From assembly GCF_014898815.1 (NCBI RefSeq), contig NW_026515541.1, positions 434,001 through 498,000 of the forward strand: a DNA stretch of 64,000 bases, given 5' to 3'. The notes under the pieces were generated by a model. The model saw only the letters and a list, made by a program, of their open reading frames with translations. It made no database searches and was not told the DNA's origin. The position numbers were made by a program, and so were the translations under genes. Shown here one piece after another: positions 1-11,397 of this stretch. This stretch comes from Panonychus citri. Taxonomy: Eukaryota; Arthropoda; Arachnida; Trombidiformes; Tetranychidae. Position 1 is the stretch's first letter. Each line of letters opens with the position of its first letter.

Positions 1-38
1 CTTTTTCTTGTTGTTCTTTTTTAAATTTTCTCTCGTTT

Positions 39-3000
39 CTATTTAACTCGAACTCGGGAGATTTTCTTTGATTTTCTTTCATCGTTTCGAGGTGGAACAG
101 CGGTCGATGAAATTCCTTGGCTTCGACTGTACAAGAATTTGTAGGCCTCTTGACGAATAAAATCGATTACATGAGAAACTCCGATTTGAAGTTGATCGGC
201 AATTTGTGGAATCCAAGGATTTCCTTCCATTCGACAAACGCTTCGATTTGAACAAAGATCGAGGTTTCCAAGTTCAGGAGGTAAGGCACTAGAATAATCA
301 GAATAATTAGTTAATTGTAGCTCTTAATTTCTGTATCGAAATGAATCTATTACCTTAGTCGATTGTTTTGAATATGTAGCTCTCTGATTCGAGTGAGTTG
401 TCCAATCTCTCGAGGTAAAGTAAGCAAATCATTATCCCGAAGACATAACTGAAAATCGTAAAGAGTAATTAACACAATTAGATTAGATTATTTGATCAAT
501 TTGAGTGCAAAAGTGAAAGTAAACTTACAATTAGAAGATTTTTAAGTTGACCAATATCAGCGGGCAAATATTCAAAATCATTATCTCCCAAATAGAGTGC
601 TCTCAATGTTTCTATTAGAATTGGAGATGAGAAAAAAATGCGAAACAATCAATAAATTGTTGGATAATCAAAAGTCAATCATTGAATGGAAAGAGATAAT
701 AACAATCAAGGAGAAAAGTGAAAAGATATCATAAGAAAATGTGACAGTTTCAGTGAACCAAATGAATTAAGTGAATGAAGTGACAATGATCTGAGTAAAG
801 TTGCCAAATTGATCAACTCAATTAATTGTCTTCATATTCTAATCAATTGTAATTAACTTTTCTCATTACCCATTGTGTAGAAATTGTTTGGAAAACATTT
901 AGCATCGAGATTGTTATAAGTAAGATCCAATACCTCCAATGCTGGAAAGTCACCAAAACCTCTGGGAAGGTTATATAAGCGATTCATTCTGAGGAGATAA
1001 TCAATAAGATTCCAATTAGAAATAATTAAATTGATTGAATTGTGCTGGGAAACAATTGGTTCCAAGAATAGTGATTAAGTTTATTCTTGAAAACGAAACC
1101 AAATTAGAATCAATATTGTGACAATTTAAAGTCATTTTTCTTGAATAACTCAAGAAAAATCAACTAATTGTGAAAGGCAACAATCAACCAAAACAACAGA
1201 AACAAAACAATAATCAAAATAAATCATTGAACTCTCGCCAAAAAGTGAGAATCAAGCAAAGTGAATATAAACCAAGAATAAATAATTTAATCGTCTTTCT
1301 AATTGTTATCAAAAGTAAAGTAAATTTATCAATATTATTATTATACAGCCACGAAAAATGAGATGAGAACAAAAATTGTGACTTATAAGCATAGAGAGAT
1401 AATTTTTTTCTAATTGTGATTACATTTTTCTATTACTTTCCATCTAAATCAATACAATTTCTCTTTTAAATTTGATTAAATTATCTCTTTATGCGCAATT
1501 GATATAATTTTTGTTCTCATCTCATTTTTCGTGGCTGTATAACTACTAATGTTATTGTATTGATAATAGGCAGAGGTTTAAAGCTTTTAATTGTAAACAA
1601 TTTAGGTTGACCCTAAATTATTGTGAGTGGGAGTAAAATTGATTAGATGGGTGATTTAAATTGGAGGAAGATGATTAAAAATATGAACCATAAATCAAGA
1701 GTATTGGTGAATATGATTGAAGATGAAAATAAAAAAAGATGAGGATGCAACAAGTTTTGATGGAGGAAAAACAAACGAGACTGAATTAGAGGAAACAGAT
1801 TAAGATGAATTAAGTGTATTAGTGTGTGGGGATTATGTTTGGCCTTGAGTCGAGTTTGGATCAATTCCAATATTGAAAAAGTGAGAGAAAACTACATGAA
1901 ACTTATCAAGATGATGAGGATGATAAACTGAATGAAAAAAGAGAGAAAAAAATTCAAAGAAAATAAAGAATCAACTAAATGAGATCAACGATAATTTGGA
2001 AGGAGGTTAATATTTGACAGAATCTAAAAGAGTCACAATATTTGGTTAATATGAGAATCTATGGTTTAAATTGTTGTAATGCATTAATTATCATCGTTGA
2101 CAAAGAAGCTAATTGTGATTGAATTTCGTTGGAACCTTCAATTTTCAACATTCCATGATTTGGATGGAAAAACGGAAGTTCTCTTAATGGATTGGAAATT
2201 GATTATGAAATTGATAACTATTAACATGATTAAAGATTAAATTGTGAAAATTTAACTCTCAAGTTAACCCAATATTAGTACAATAATAGTTACCACCTTC
2301 ATGAAATTCAATTGCTTCGAGTAACATGTTGTGACTACACAAATTTTGTTCGAGTTTGTGATTACAATTAACTGTTGGCGGAGTAAAGTTGATTGTGTAA
2401 GGTTGATGGAGGAAGAGGATAAGATGATGATGATGATGATGATGATGAGAAATTCTGAAAGATGATTCATGGGAAGAGAGAGAGAGAAAAGGCTCCATTC
2501 AAGGCGTAACTTGATACATGATAGTCAAGAATTATTCTTTGCTTGAATCAACGAATCGTTTTCTAAATCTATCGAGAAAAGATTCATGTTATTTAGCTGA
2601 TTGTTGACCAACAATTAACGAGATATGAAGGTAACCAAGTATTCTTGATGAATTGAGATGCTGAATATAAGTGAAACTATCGTGGTAATCAAATGAACAT
2701 CATCATGTAAATGTGATGATTAGGTGATAATGTTGAATGAACATTTTGTTTACATGTTGATTGTTGCCTTTTTGATTATTTAATTACGAGAGATAATTGA
2801 GTAATTTAACCCACCCAACGTTGAGGATTTTTAATTTTGGCAGTGATACTATGGCGGTGGGTAATTCATCAATTTGATTGTTGAATAGATTCAATGATTC
2901 CAGGTTGGTCATGTTTGAAATGGACGGAGGAATGGATCGGATTTTGTTGTGACTCAATGTTAACCTGGTAATGTTGTTGAGATAAACTGTGGAAATGAAA

Positions 3001-3831
3001 TAATGGTTAAGCAATTTAGTTAATCAATGGAACAATTTGTTGTCAAATTTGCTAACAATTAAGAAAATTATTCTAAAAGGAACCAACCAAATAAGGTAAT
3101 GCGCGTTAAACAAGAAAACAAGTCCGCCTATTTGGTTAGAGAATCAAGTTGAATGTGTAATCAATTAAAATGGAAACATTTTCTTAATTTCTGATTCTCT
3201 GATCGCATCAACAATTAAGAAAATGTAACAATCAAGACAATAACCTTTTTCCAAGGTAAATAAATCAACCGAGTTAATCCAAGACTCGAGGTAATAAGAT
3301 TGATCAACAAACAAGAACTAAATTGACACAGATGCAATTAAATCTTGAAAATATTCATCAAGTAAATCAAGTAAACTAATCACCAAGATGTAATCAAATC
3401 ATAAATCTCAATCAATTTAGTGAATGTCAAAGGTAATTAATAAGAAAACTCAATTGTCAAAACGATAATCAAATCATTCATTGAATTTGAGATAATTCAT
3501 TTTCTATGGTCAATTGAGAAACTAATCTGGTTCAAATTGTTAGAGTGAGAGTTTGATTGTTTACATTAGGAGACTATAGGAATTATCTAATTAGTCTAAT
3601 TGTAGAAAGTTAATTGCTACATAAATGAACGTTTGATCCTCAAAGACGAAGGAAAAGAATAGAAAACAAAAAGTTATCCTTACATATTCTTGGTAATTCC
3701 TCCATAGAATTGATTCCTCTGTCACTAAGATTCGCTTCGTTTTCATTTTCGTCCAGAATTTTGTGTTTGGCTGTTGATTTAGGAGTACATCCATTGTTAC
3801 TTGGTAAACATGATTTAGATAAAGTCATCAT
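39..3831 (-). CDS. RSU1: Ras suppressor protein 1 (leucine-rich repeat protein), six exons
   Basis: Leucine-rich-repeat adaptor that, in animals, joins the PINCH-ILK-parvin complex at integrin adhesions. Exons (minus): 3684-3831, 2815-2986, 870-988, 529-611, 354-448, 39-288; all have GT-AG borders and the codon phases join without a break to give 288 residues (human protein 277). Exon 1 holds the conserved 'SDRGI' segment; exons 2-5 hold successive LRRs such as 'LTLSHNKI', 'LNLFNNQIDELP', 'LPRGFG..PALEVLDLTYNNL' and 'LCLRDNDLLTLP'. The last exon has the family C-terminal cap ('NPWIPQIADQ', 'SHVIDFIRQEAYK', 'KSKKISR'). Intron 2 is 1.8 kb, far longer than the others, and contains an inverted-repeat element. 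Identification rests on remembered family sequence and is strong across the whole length. Confidence 0.93.
1341..1542. mobile_element. MITE-like element with ~37-bp perfect terminal inverted repeats, in RSU1 intron 2
   Basis: The left end (1341-1377, starting ttatacagccacgaaaaatg) is repeated exactly in inverted orientation at 1506-1542. Weaker inverted similarity continues inward (gcata/agagataatt on both sides). The whole unit is about 202 bp with no coding capacity. The ends read TATACAGCC...GGCTGTATA, which fits a TA target site of a Tc1/mariner-type non-autonomous element, but the family is inference. The interior is AT-rich. Confidence 0.72.
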
Positions 3832-4452
3832 TTCACCACAACAATTAACAAAAACACCACAAAGAGAAAATAAAATAAAGAGAAACAGTAACTTTCAATG
3901 AGAGATATTGACAAGAGAAACTCCAACAATAACCTCAATATTTTCAAAGAATCAAACTAAATACAAAATACAGTTTTCGATAGAATATAAAAAAAGTGAT
4001 TACTCTAAACACAATTAAACTAATTAAACTAAATTGTTGGGAAATTAAACTCACTCTTGTGATGATATTTACTGTCTGTCTTTCAAATTGAAACTTTAAC
4101 TCAAAGAGACACAAATATCCGATTCTTTGACTATTCAAACTTGGATTCGGATCCAAAAGTTTGCCGGTTAATTTGATGATCGATTTAATTGTTTCAGTTT
4201 TTAATTTGGTTTATTTTTATCTGCAATCGTTTCTGTACGAGAAATTTGATTATCTGGAGTGACCGAGTTGATCTCAGTGTTTCTCGCACTCAATTGATTG
4301 TTTAATTGTTGATATTTCGTTGGGATTTTAATGTTAAAGATTCGGATGAAGTTTTGTTTTTATAATTTTGTTTATTTCGTAGTTTGTTTTAATTTTGGTG
4401 ATTTTATTGAGAATCAACCAAATACAATCAACTTTTCAGCTAAACTGTACAA
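3832..4452. other. Intergenic: RSU1 5' flank and carboxylesterase 3' flank
   Basis: No convincing exon on either strand. It should contain the RSU1 promoter and the 3' end of the carboxylesterase transcript. AT-rich, with many caattaa words. Confidence 0.6.
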
Positions 4453-6087
4453 TTAAACATTTAGTTTAAGGTACTTAGCCCAAAGAAGACAAATATCTTT
4501 ATCAGTATCGAAATCGACATTGGTTAATGTCGAGTTGTTTTTAATTTCCCAACGAGGAAGTGCAATCTCATCGGTTCGACTGCCGTTCACTTGAATCGAA
4601 GGCCAGAAAGGTTCATTGCCTTTAACGAAATTCGCTAGAACTTTCATCATGAATAAACTAACCTCTCTGTCCTTATCGTCATAACGATCTCGGTGTCTAA
4701 AAGGTAACCCGATGAACATACTGAAATCGTCGGTATGTTTGGCACCGAAAGGTCGTCCTTCAGCTCGACCATAAGCCGAAACGTAATTGTTTCGATATGA
4801 ATAAATAGTATTCGCTTTGTTTTGAGCGAACGCAATCGAATACAAAAGCGATGGACATTGGAATTGCATATTCGATAAAAAACTTATAACTCGTTTTCGA
4901 ATTTTTTCCACATCATGTTCTCCAATACCAACAAAGTACCGTTCAACCAACTTCTTGGCATCGGCGATCGTGGTGATCTTCAACCTCTGTAAGAATGCTG
5001 ATAATTTGTAAATGGCCTCGGTTACATTTCTTGTCTTCATGTTTCTCCCCAAATAAGCTTCATCGGTCTCAGTTCCAACCATGATCTTGAATCCGCTGGG
5101 AAATTTTCTCGAATTAATCAGATCTCTCGGCGGGGTGGGGAAAATGTACTTATCTCCGTAAGCGGCTTGGTATAATTCATTTTCTTTAGTCTGAGCGATG
5201 GTTATTCCTGGAACGATTTTAAGACAAGTTAGTTCATCGATGTTGAAAGTGTCGTTTAATGTTGAGTATTCAGAACAGTTGAGCGTTTTCGATAAACGTT
5301 TGGTCACTTTGAAAGTATCGGTAACACTCTTGATAGTTATATCTTCAACTGCGACACCACTCATGAAGACAATCCTATTGAACCAATCAGTAGGTATTGT
5401 CGGTGTCAAGAATATACTGGATAAAATAATTGACCCTGAACTTAATCCCGTCATTGTGACTCGCTCTGGATCACCTCCGAAACCTCGGATATTTGACCTT
5501 ATCCAATTAGCTGCTAGAACGATATCATGGACTCCAGCATTACCGACAATTTGATCAGTTCCACCATAAGAATAGCCCAATGCACCCAACCGATAGTTCA
5601 TATTAACGGTGACAATATTTGTGTATACAGTTAAATAGTCACATCGAGTATCTTCAGCACCCGCTGAACCAAATGTATAGTTGGCACCGTGGATATTAAC
5701 ATAGACCGGGTACAGTTTGTCGACGGACGCGTCTTCCGGAGTCCAAATGTTCAAAAATAAACAATTCTCGCTCAATTTGAATCCTGGTGTCTCTTCTTGA
5801 GCATCAATGAAGTTTTGTTCACAGGCATTTCCAAATGATTTGGCCGGAAAGATATCGGTAAATGGCTTACGAATCTCTACTGGCCTTTCATATCTTCGAG
5901 GACCGATCGGTGGTAACGCATAAGGAATCCCCAGGTAAGAGTTAATTGTGACTCCATCGATTGACTGTTTGATTCCTTGGATTAAGCCCCGATCTGTTTT
6001 AACAATTGGACCATTTGATTGAGAACAAGTCAATTCAAAGACACAATTAAGACTCAGAACCAACGATAATAAAAGTGAATATTTCAT
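4453..6087 (-). CDS. Secreted carboxyl/cholinesterase-like alpha/beta hydrolase (intronless)
   Basis: Type-B carboxylesterase of 544 residues in one exon. Residues 1-22 form a signal peptide. The family 'ENCLFLNIW' block with its disulfide cysteines (C89, C109) is present. The nucleophile elbow is G-L-S-S-G with catalytic Ser216, the acid is E343 in 'TDEAYLG', and the His is H451 in 'GAKHTDD', so the triad is complete. The oxyanion-hole segment reads H-G-A-N (133-136) rather than the usual H-G-G-G/A, which may alter activity. No C-terminal anchor is obvious, so a soluble secreted enzyme is likely. Such esterases hydrolyse or sequester ester xenobiotics and lipids in arthropods; the substrate cannot be read from sequence. 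A decayed copy of its 5' end lies just upstream. Acetylcholinesterase is unlikely because its characteristic aromatic gorge motifs are not seen. Confidence 0.9.
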   Translation of the reverse strand: MKYSLLLSLVLSLNCVFELTCSQSNGPIVKTDRGLIQGIKQSIDGVTINSYLGIPYALPPIGPRRYERPVEIRKPFTDIFPAKSFGNACEQNFIDAQEETPGFKLSENCLFLNIWTPEDASVDKLYPVYVNIHGANYTFGSAGAEDTRCDYLTVYTNIVTVNMNYRLGALGYSYGGTDQIVGNAGVHDIVLAANWIRSNIRGFGGDPERVTMTGLSSGSIILSSIFLTPTIPTDWFNRIVFMSGVAVEDITIKSVTDTFKVTKRLSKTLNCSEYSTLNDTFNIDELTCLKIVPGITIAQTKENELYQAAYGDKYIFPTPPRDLINSRKFPSGFKIMVGTETDEAYLGRNMKTRNVTEAIYKLSAFLQRLKITTIADAKKLVERYFVGIGEHDVEKIRKRVISFLSNMQFQCPSLLYSIAFAQNKANTIYSYRNNYVSAYGRAEGRPFGAKHTDDFSMFIGLPFRHRDRYDDKDREVSLFMMKVLANFVKGNEPFWPSIQVNGSRTDEIALPRWEIKNNSTLTNVDFDTDKDICLLWAKYLKLNV

Positions 6088-6512
6088 AGCCGAACAGTAA
6101 ACTTAATGTGAATACATTCCCTCTGAGAAAATACCTTTTATCTACTAAATATTTAATTAATTCCTAAGTCGTGAGATTTTCAGGTTGATTAAAAGTAAAT
6201 TGTGTGACGAGTGTACTTTAAATTGAACCAATAGACACAGAATTAAGTTCATGTTTAGTTTGATTGGTTGTTAGTTACTGCTAATCAAACTCTAAATTCA
6301 ATTTCTATTTACAGTTGAAAGAGTTGTGTTTCTGGTAACAATTAACATTTAGAATTAGTAGAATTTTAATTTTAAAGTTTTCCATTAAAAGTTGATCGAA
6401 TTATCTTTGATTCCATCGGACAATTAACAAACTACTGTTGATTGGTGAAGAAATTCAGTTGAAAGTTTTTCTTCAAAATTTTGTTTCTTTAATTATTCAT
6501 TTTACTTTTTCG

Positions 6513-6905
6513 AGGATCGATCGATGGTAACGAATCCCAAGTCAAAGTTAATTGTAATTCTATAAATTAATTGTTTGATTCCTTGGATTAACAATTGGAC
6601 CATTTGATTGGCAACAAGACAATTCAAAGACAAACAATCAACGACAATAAATGGGAATATTTGAAAGTTGAACAATTAACTGATTGTAATCTCAGATATT
6701 GAGAAATCGTTTTAATCCATTGAACTACTCCAACCGCTGAACTTTAATCAATTCAGCAATTAAACAAGCAAGTTGATTAAAAGTCAATTACGTGAGTTTT
6801 TTACCAAGATTTCGCATTTCAAATGAACAATTTAATTAATTGAGACTTGATTAAGTTCATGGTTCATCCTGAATGTCACCTAGTTACACTAATCAAACAT
6901 TTAAA
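6513..6905 (-). pseudogene. Decayed duplicate of the carboxylesterase 5' end and promoter
   Basis: This stretch parallels 5908-6300, which covers the first ~60 codons of the adjacent esterase plus its upstream flank, at a shift of about 605-610 bp. Shared runs include tgtttgattccttggatta, caattggaccatttgattg and, beyond the start codon, gttgattaaaagt and aattaagttcatg. The coding part has several small deletions, no usable open frame and no remaining ATG at the matching place. The rest of the esterase is absent, so it is the relic of a tandem duplication. Confidence 0.75.
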
Positions 6906-8255
6906 TTTAGCTTTCACCGAAAATAATTAGCATAAATTGTCTAATTAACTTTCATGAGACAGAATAATTAAGTAAAAATTTAATTGTCCGAATTGTTAAT
7001 GATTTATTATAAAGGTTGATAGATTATGGCAACAATTAATCTCGATTGATATTAATTGATGATATAAAAAAAGAAATTAAATCTTTTGATTATTTCCAGG
7101 TAATTTAAATACAGAAAATTATAATTAGAGGATAACAGTTTGATTGTTACGATTTAATCGTGCATTGATTGAGAAGTAATCAAAACAATAGCGATAATTA
7201 ATCATTTCTTGTAACAAAATTGTCAAATAAATTATTTCCAAACAATTAATAATACAAATTGTTGGTATTATTAATCATCCAAATGATTATATACAAAAAT
7301 AAGCTTGTAAATTATATTCATCAGAAACATAATGATGATTAGCAAATCATTAAGTTAATTGTTGTTACAATTGTAGTTATCAAATTGACAATCATTTATG
7401 ATAATGGTAATACAATCAATTGGTTTCAATATGTTTTTATGTTTCAATGTATTCACTTGAATTAGATGAATACAATTAACAGAAAACAATTAAATTGGAA
7501 AGAAATTGTTTTCTTGTCAACAACCAAGAATGGTAATAATCAACGAACCTGTTGATTGTTTGATTTTTCAAAAGTTAATCCAGTTATTACAGTGAGTTAA
7601 TTGTCAGGATTGGCAGTTGTTGACGAGTCCGTTTGGTTGATAACTTTTCCTCTGTCTATTTCCCTGTCTAATTACAATTAAATTAACTCCTCTCATAAAT
7701 TTTATTTTCTGTTAATTGTTACAATTGTGAAAAGTATGACATGATTTTGATTCATTGTCATAATTCACAATTAATAAATGGTTTTGTAGAACAGTTGAAA
7801 AAAAGTTCTCAATAGATTTTCTAATAATAACTGAATAAATAAATAATTAGTTAATTTCGTTTAAAAGAAATTAACTTAATTGTGAAAACTAATAGACTGT
7901 AAATCACATTGAACCTTTTCCTTTGTAAAACATAAAAAAAAGGTGAATTAATAAATTCATTTGGTTGTTAACAATAAAATAAAATCTACTGATTACAATT
8001 GTAATAATTAATAATGAAAAGATTTACAGATTATTGGGAATACATGAAAACAACAACAATTTGTTAATTTCATGTTATACTAAACTAAGGAGACTCTTTT
8101 TTTTTGTAACAATTATTATGTATAAATGTTTGAGGCAATTGTTTAATTGTTGTAGAAAACAATTAAAGAAATAATAATCTCAAAAGATTTGATTACTGAG
8201 TAGGAGAAAATAATAGAATTGAATGAAAAATTAATAAATATATTGCTAATTATCG
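6906..8255. other. Intergenic, AT-rich, no gene seen
   Basis: About 1.3 kb without a credible exon on either strand. Rich in ttaattgt/acaattaa words and short A/T runs. Confidence 0.6.
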
Positions 8256-10249
8256 TCAACTTTTAAGCAATTTGTTAAAAGTTTCCAAATTGTTTATGCT
8301 TGTTGAGTGTCTGGTTAATGCGTTGATTAGAGTAATTATTTCATGGCGATGAAGGTGAATCTTATCAACATCTTCGTTGATTAAAATCTTGAAGGCGGTT
8401 CCCAGTCCGTGGATTTGCACTTTACCCCATAATTTACATTTGTCGCAGCCGACACAATCCATTATATTCGTGGTTATATTGTGAAAATGTCGAGCAAACT
8501 CCTGAGCCACTGCGGGTTCTTGGGAAAACATGATTGATTCATTAAAATGCCATTTAAATGATCTGAAAGAGAGAGAGGGAGAGAGAGAGAAGATTTCATG
8601 TTAATAACAATCATGATCATGGTGGTGGTTTGGTTGATTAACTTACTTGACTATTTTGAGAAGACTTTTAATTGCTTCACGAGTGGCACTTTGATCACCA
8701 CTGGACAACCAATTCACTTTGGTTAGAAGATAATTTTCAATCTTATGTAACGCTCGTAGTTCGAGAAGGTAAAGGAAGTACAAATTTCGGATAAATTCAT
8801 CACGACCTGAGGGAAAATAATATGTGTAAATTATGTAAGAGAAAATAGAAAACGGGGAATTACAATTCATTCAATGATGGAATTTTTTTTCTTATTGTAA
8901 TTACTCTATGGTAGAAATCAACTTACCTTCAAAACGTTTGACAAATTCTTGTTTATTGTAGGTAAAAGTACCATCCATGAATAGAAACGCTGAACTTAAA
9001 TGAATGTTTATCGATGAATGTAGACCCGAAATCGCCCGATAGAAGACTCGTTCTTCATAGCACATATTGTCCACTGAGAATGGAGATTTTTGTTGAGCTT
9101 TGAGGAAACAATTTTCCTCGTAGATTGACCTCCAAATCCGATGAGCCGATTCACCTTTATAACCAGTGTATCTTTCGGGATTCAATGATAGATCAATATA
9201 CTGACCATCTTCTTGATCGTGTTCGTAACATTCAAATAGTGAATTCATTGTTTCAATATGTTCAAATGAAACGGTTCGATCAACTTCGGATAATTTTTGT
9301 GTTGCTGTACAATTTTGGTTCTCCTCTTCTAAATAAATGATGGAGATAATTAATACAAGGATAGAAGAACATTTAAATCAGCACAAATTAGATTTGCTTA
9401 ATCAACCCAAATAGAAACTTACTTGAGTGGTGCTCATCTTCAATTAACTCTGGAGGTAAAGCTGATGCCTCACAGAATTTGATTGTACAATCTCTGGAAA
9501 GAAGAGAAATTAAATCAGTTTAGAATTTCAGTTTTATGGTTACAATTAGCGAATTAGCTCAATACTCACCTTAAGGCACATCGTGTATCATCGGACCATA
9601 AAGTACAAGGACGATTGAGATTGAGTTTGACATAACGAAAATAACCCATCTGAGAGATTGAATCAAGACGAGGCCAAAGATGAATATTATTAAAGGTATC
9701 GATGTCACCGACAGTCACTTTATTTGAGTTTGAATCTAACGGGATGAAATCATCTAAGCTTTGGGTCTTTAAATTATCGAGGAAAGTTTTCTTATTAGAA
9801 TTAAAAGATGATGATGATGATGATGATGATGATAAAGAAGAGGAAAATCCAGGAAAGGTTGAAGGTGAAGGATCAGATGGAGGTTTATTTGAAGCTGGTT
9901 TATGTTTCCCTGATGAAGATGAAGATGAAGATGTTGTTGTTGTTGTTGTTTTGGTTGGCAAACTTGACCTACCGTTTGATGATAAACTGTCACTTTTATC
10001 AAACGATATTTGAATATACACTATACCAATAAAGATAATTAACACACTGGAAATTAGAAGTGATCCTGATCTAATCAAATTAGAACGAATTAAAGGTTTA
10101 CATGTTAAATTAAGGTGAGAAACAATCGGCTGTTCACCTGATTGATTCCTTTCAGAAGGAGGATCATCACCTCCGACTGTTTTTCCTTTCATTTTGATCA
10201 ACTCACGAACCAAATCAATTAAACTCAAGAACAAAAACCATCTCAACAA
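8256..10249 (-). CDS. ERO1: ERO1-type endoplasmic reticulum oxidoreductase, five exons
   Basis: FAD-dependent thiol oxidase that re-oxidises protein disulfide isomerase in the ER lumen. Exons (minus): 9570-10249, 9423-9493, 8927-9328, 8647-8806, 8256-8562; phases join to 539 residues. Diagnostic features: the shuttle pair C-T-I-K-F-C after 'RDC', the 'LNPERYTGYKG' and 'RIWRSIYEENCF' blocks, and the active-site triple cysteine 'CVGCDKCKLWGK' followed by 'GLGTAFKIL'. Instead of a clear cleaved signal peptide, a hydrophobic segment sits at about residues 61-83, preceded by a basic, polar head. This suggests a type II membrane anchor. A Thr/Ser-rich low-complexity linker (about 95-150) follows. 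A second in-frame Met is at residue 20 (10192), so the exact start is uncertain. Divergent from the P450 gene, 1.15 kb apart. Confidence 0.93.
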
Positions 10250-11397
10250 TGAGGAAACATTATTACAATAATCACTTAATCATCTATATTTATGACAACT
10301 TGATGAAATCTCAAAGACAAATTGAACAATATTAATGAAAAATCATTCTTATGATGAGTAAGCTTAGACTCAGATTCTAAGTTTACTGTTGCCATGACAA
10401 CCGGGGATCGTATTCTAAGTGATGAATGTAACGAACAGTAAATCAATTTAATTGATTGTTAATCACTTGACATTTTGTTGGAATGAGAATATAATTAAAA
10501 ATCAATAAGCAATCACTGTCCATTCATTACTCTACGTCGGATCCTTGTCCATTTTTCTTCATTTCGTGATTGATGATCACTTTTTTTCATGTTAATTTTG
10601 TTTCTTTTCTTACAATTAGTTAAATGATTGACAATTAATTGATTTTGATTTGATTTTTATTGATTAAATATCTGAGAGATGGTTGGAAATTACGATAATC
10701 AACAAATTTTCAATGGTTTTCACTTAATTGTTTTCTTCTATCCAAGTAAATTATTGATTTTAGAGAAAAAAAATTTAATCAATTAAATGTAAATAATAAT
10801 TTTAAATTAATTAGCAACTAATATAAATCAATGTAAATCACTTTAATTACCAAGGTGATTTTCTGAAGGTAAATTTCACAGGAAAATATTAAAACACCTT
10901 CAGGTTATCATTAACTAAATCAGCAAAAGAAACAATTTAATCACAACTAAATTAATTTAGTGAAAATGAGAATTTCGATTAACACAATTAGACAAACATA
11001 ATAATTATCACATAGAATTAAATTGTCCACCAATGGATAAACTACAATTTAGACTAATTTAAATATTGATCTAGAAAATCAATCGATCAACAACCTTAAC
11101 AATCAAAACTTCATTCAATTTTCAAATAGCCGGAGGGTAAATCATAACCAAGAATATGAAAACCCGTTCATCCTTGTGAATCAATGGTGGTTTTTTTCAA
11201 TGATTACCTTAGATGAGAAACATAGTTAATTGTTATGTTTCTAATTAAACTTGATCTTTCCGATGGACTCACTAAATTGTTGGGGAAAAACAAGTTTCTC
11301 ATCATCAAACCAAATCCATTAATGGGATTGATCACATTTGATTTACACATTTAGTTTGGAACTTAATTAGTACCAATTGTAACTAATTGTCGTTAAA
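10250..11397. promoter_or_regulatory. Divergent intergenic region between ERO1 and the P450 gene
   Basis: 1.15 kb between two head-to-head starts, so both promoters must lie here. No TATA box or other element can be assigned with confidence, and there is no extra exon. Confidence 0.5.

Noticed and set aside
9702..10032. Plus-strand open frames opposite ERO1 exon 1 (poly-Asp, poly-Met)
   Set aside because: Antisense shadows of the Ser-rich, triplet-repeat part of ERO1.
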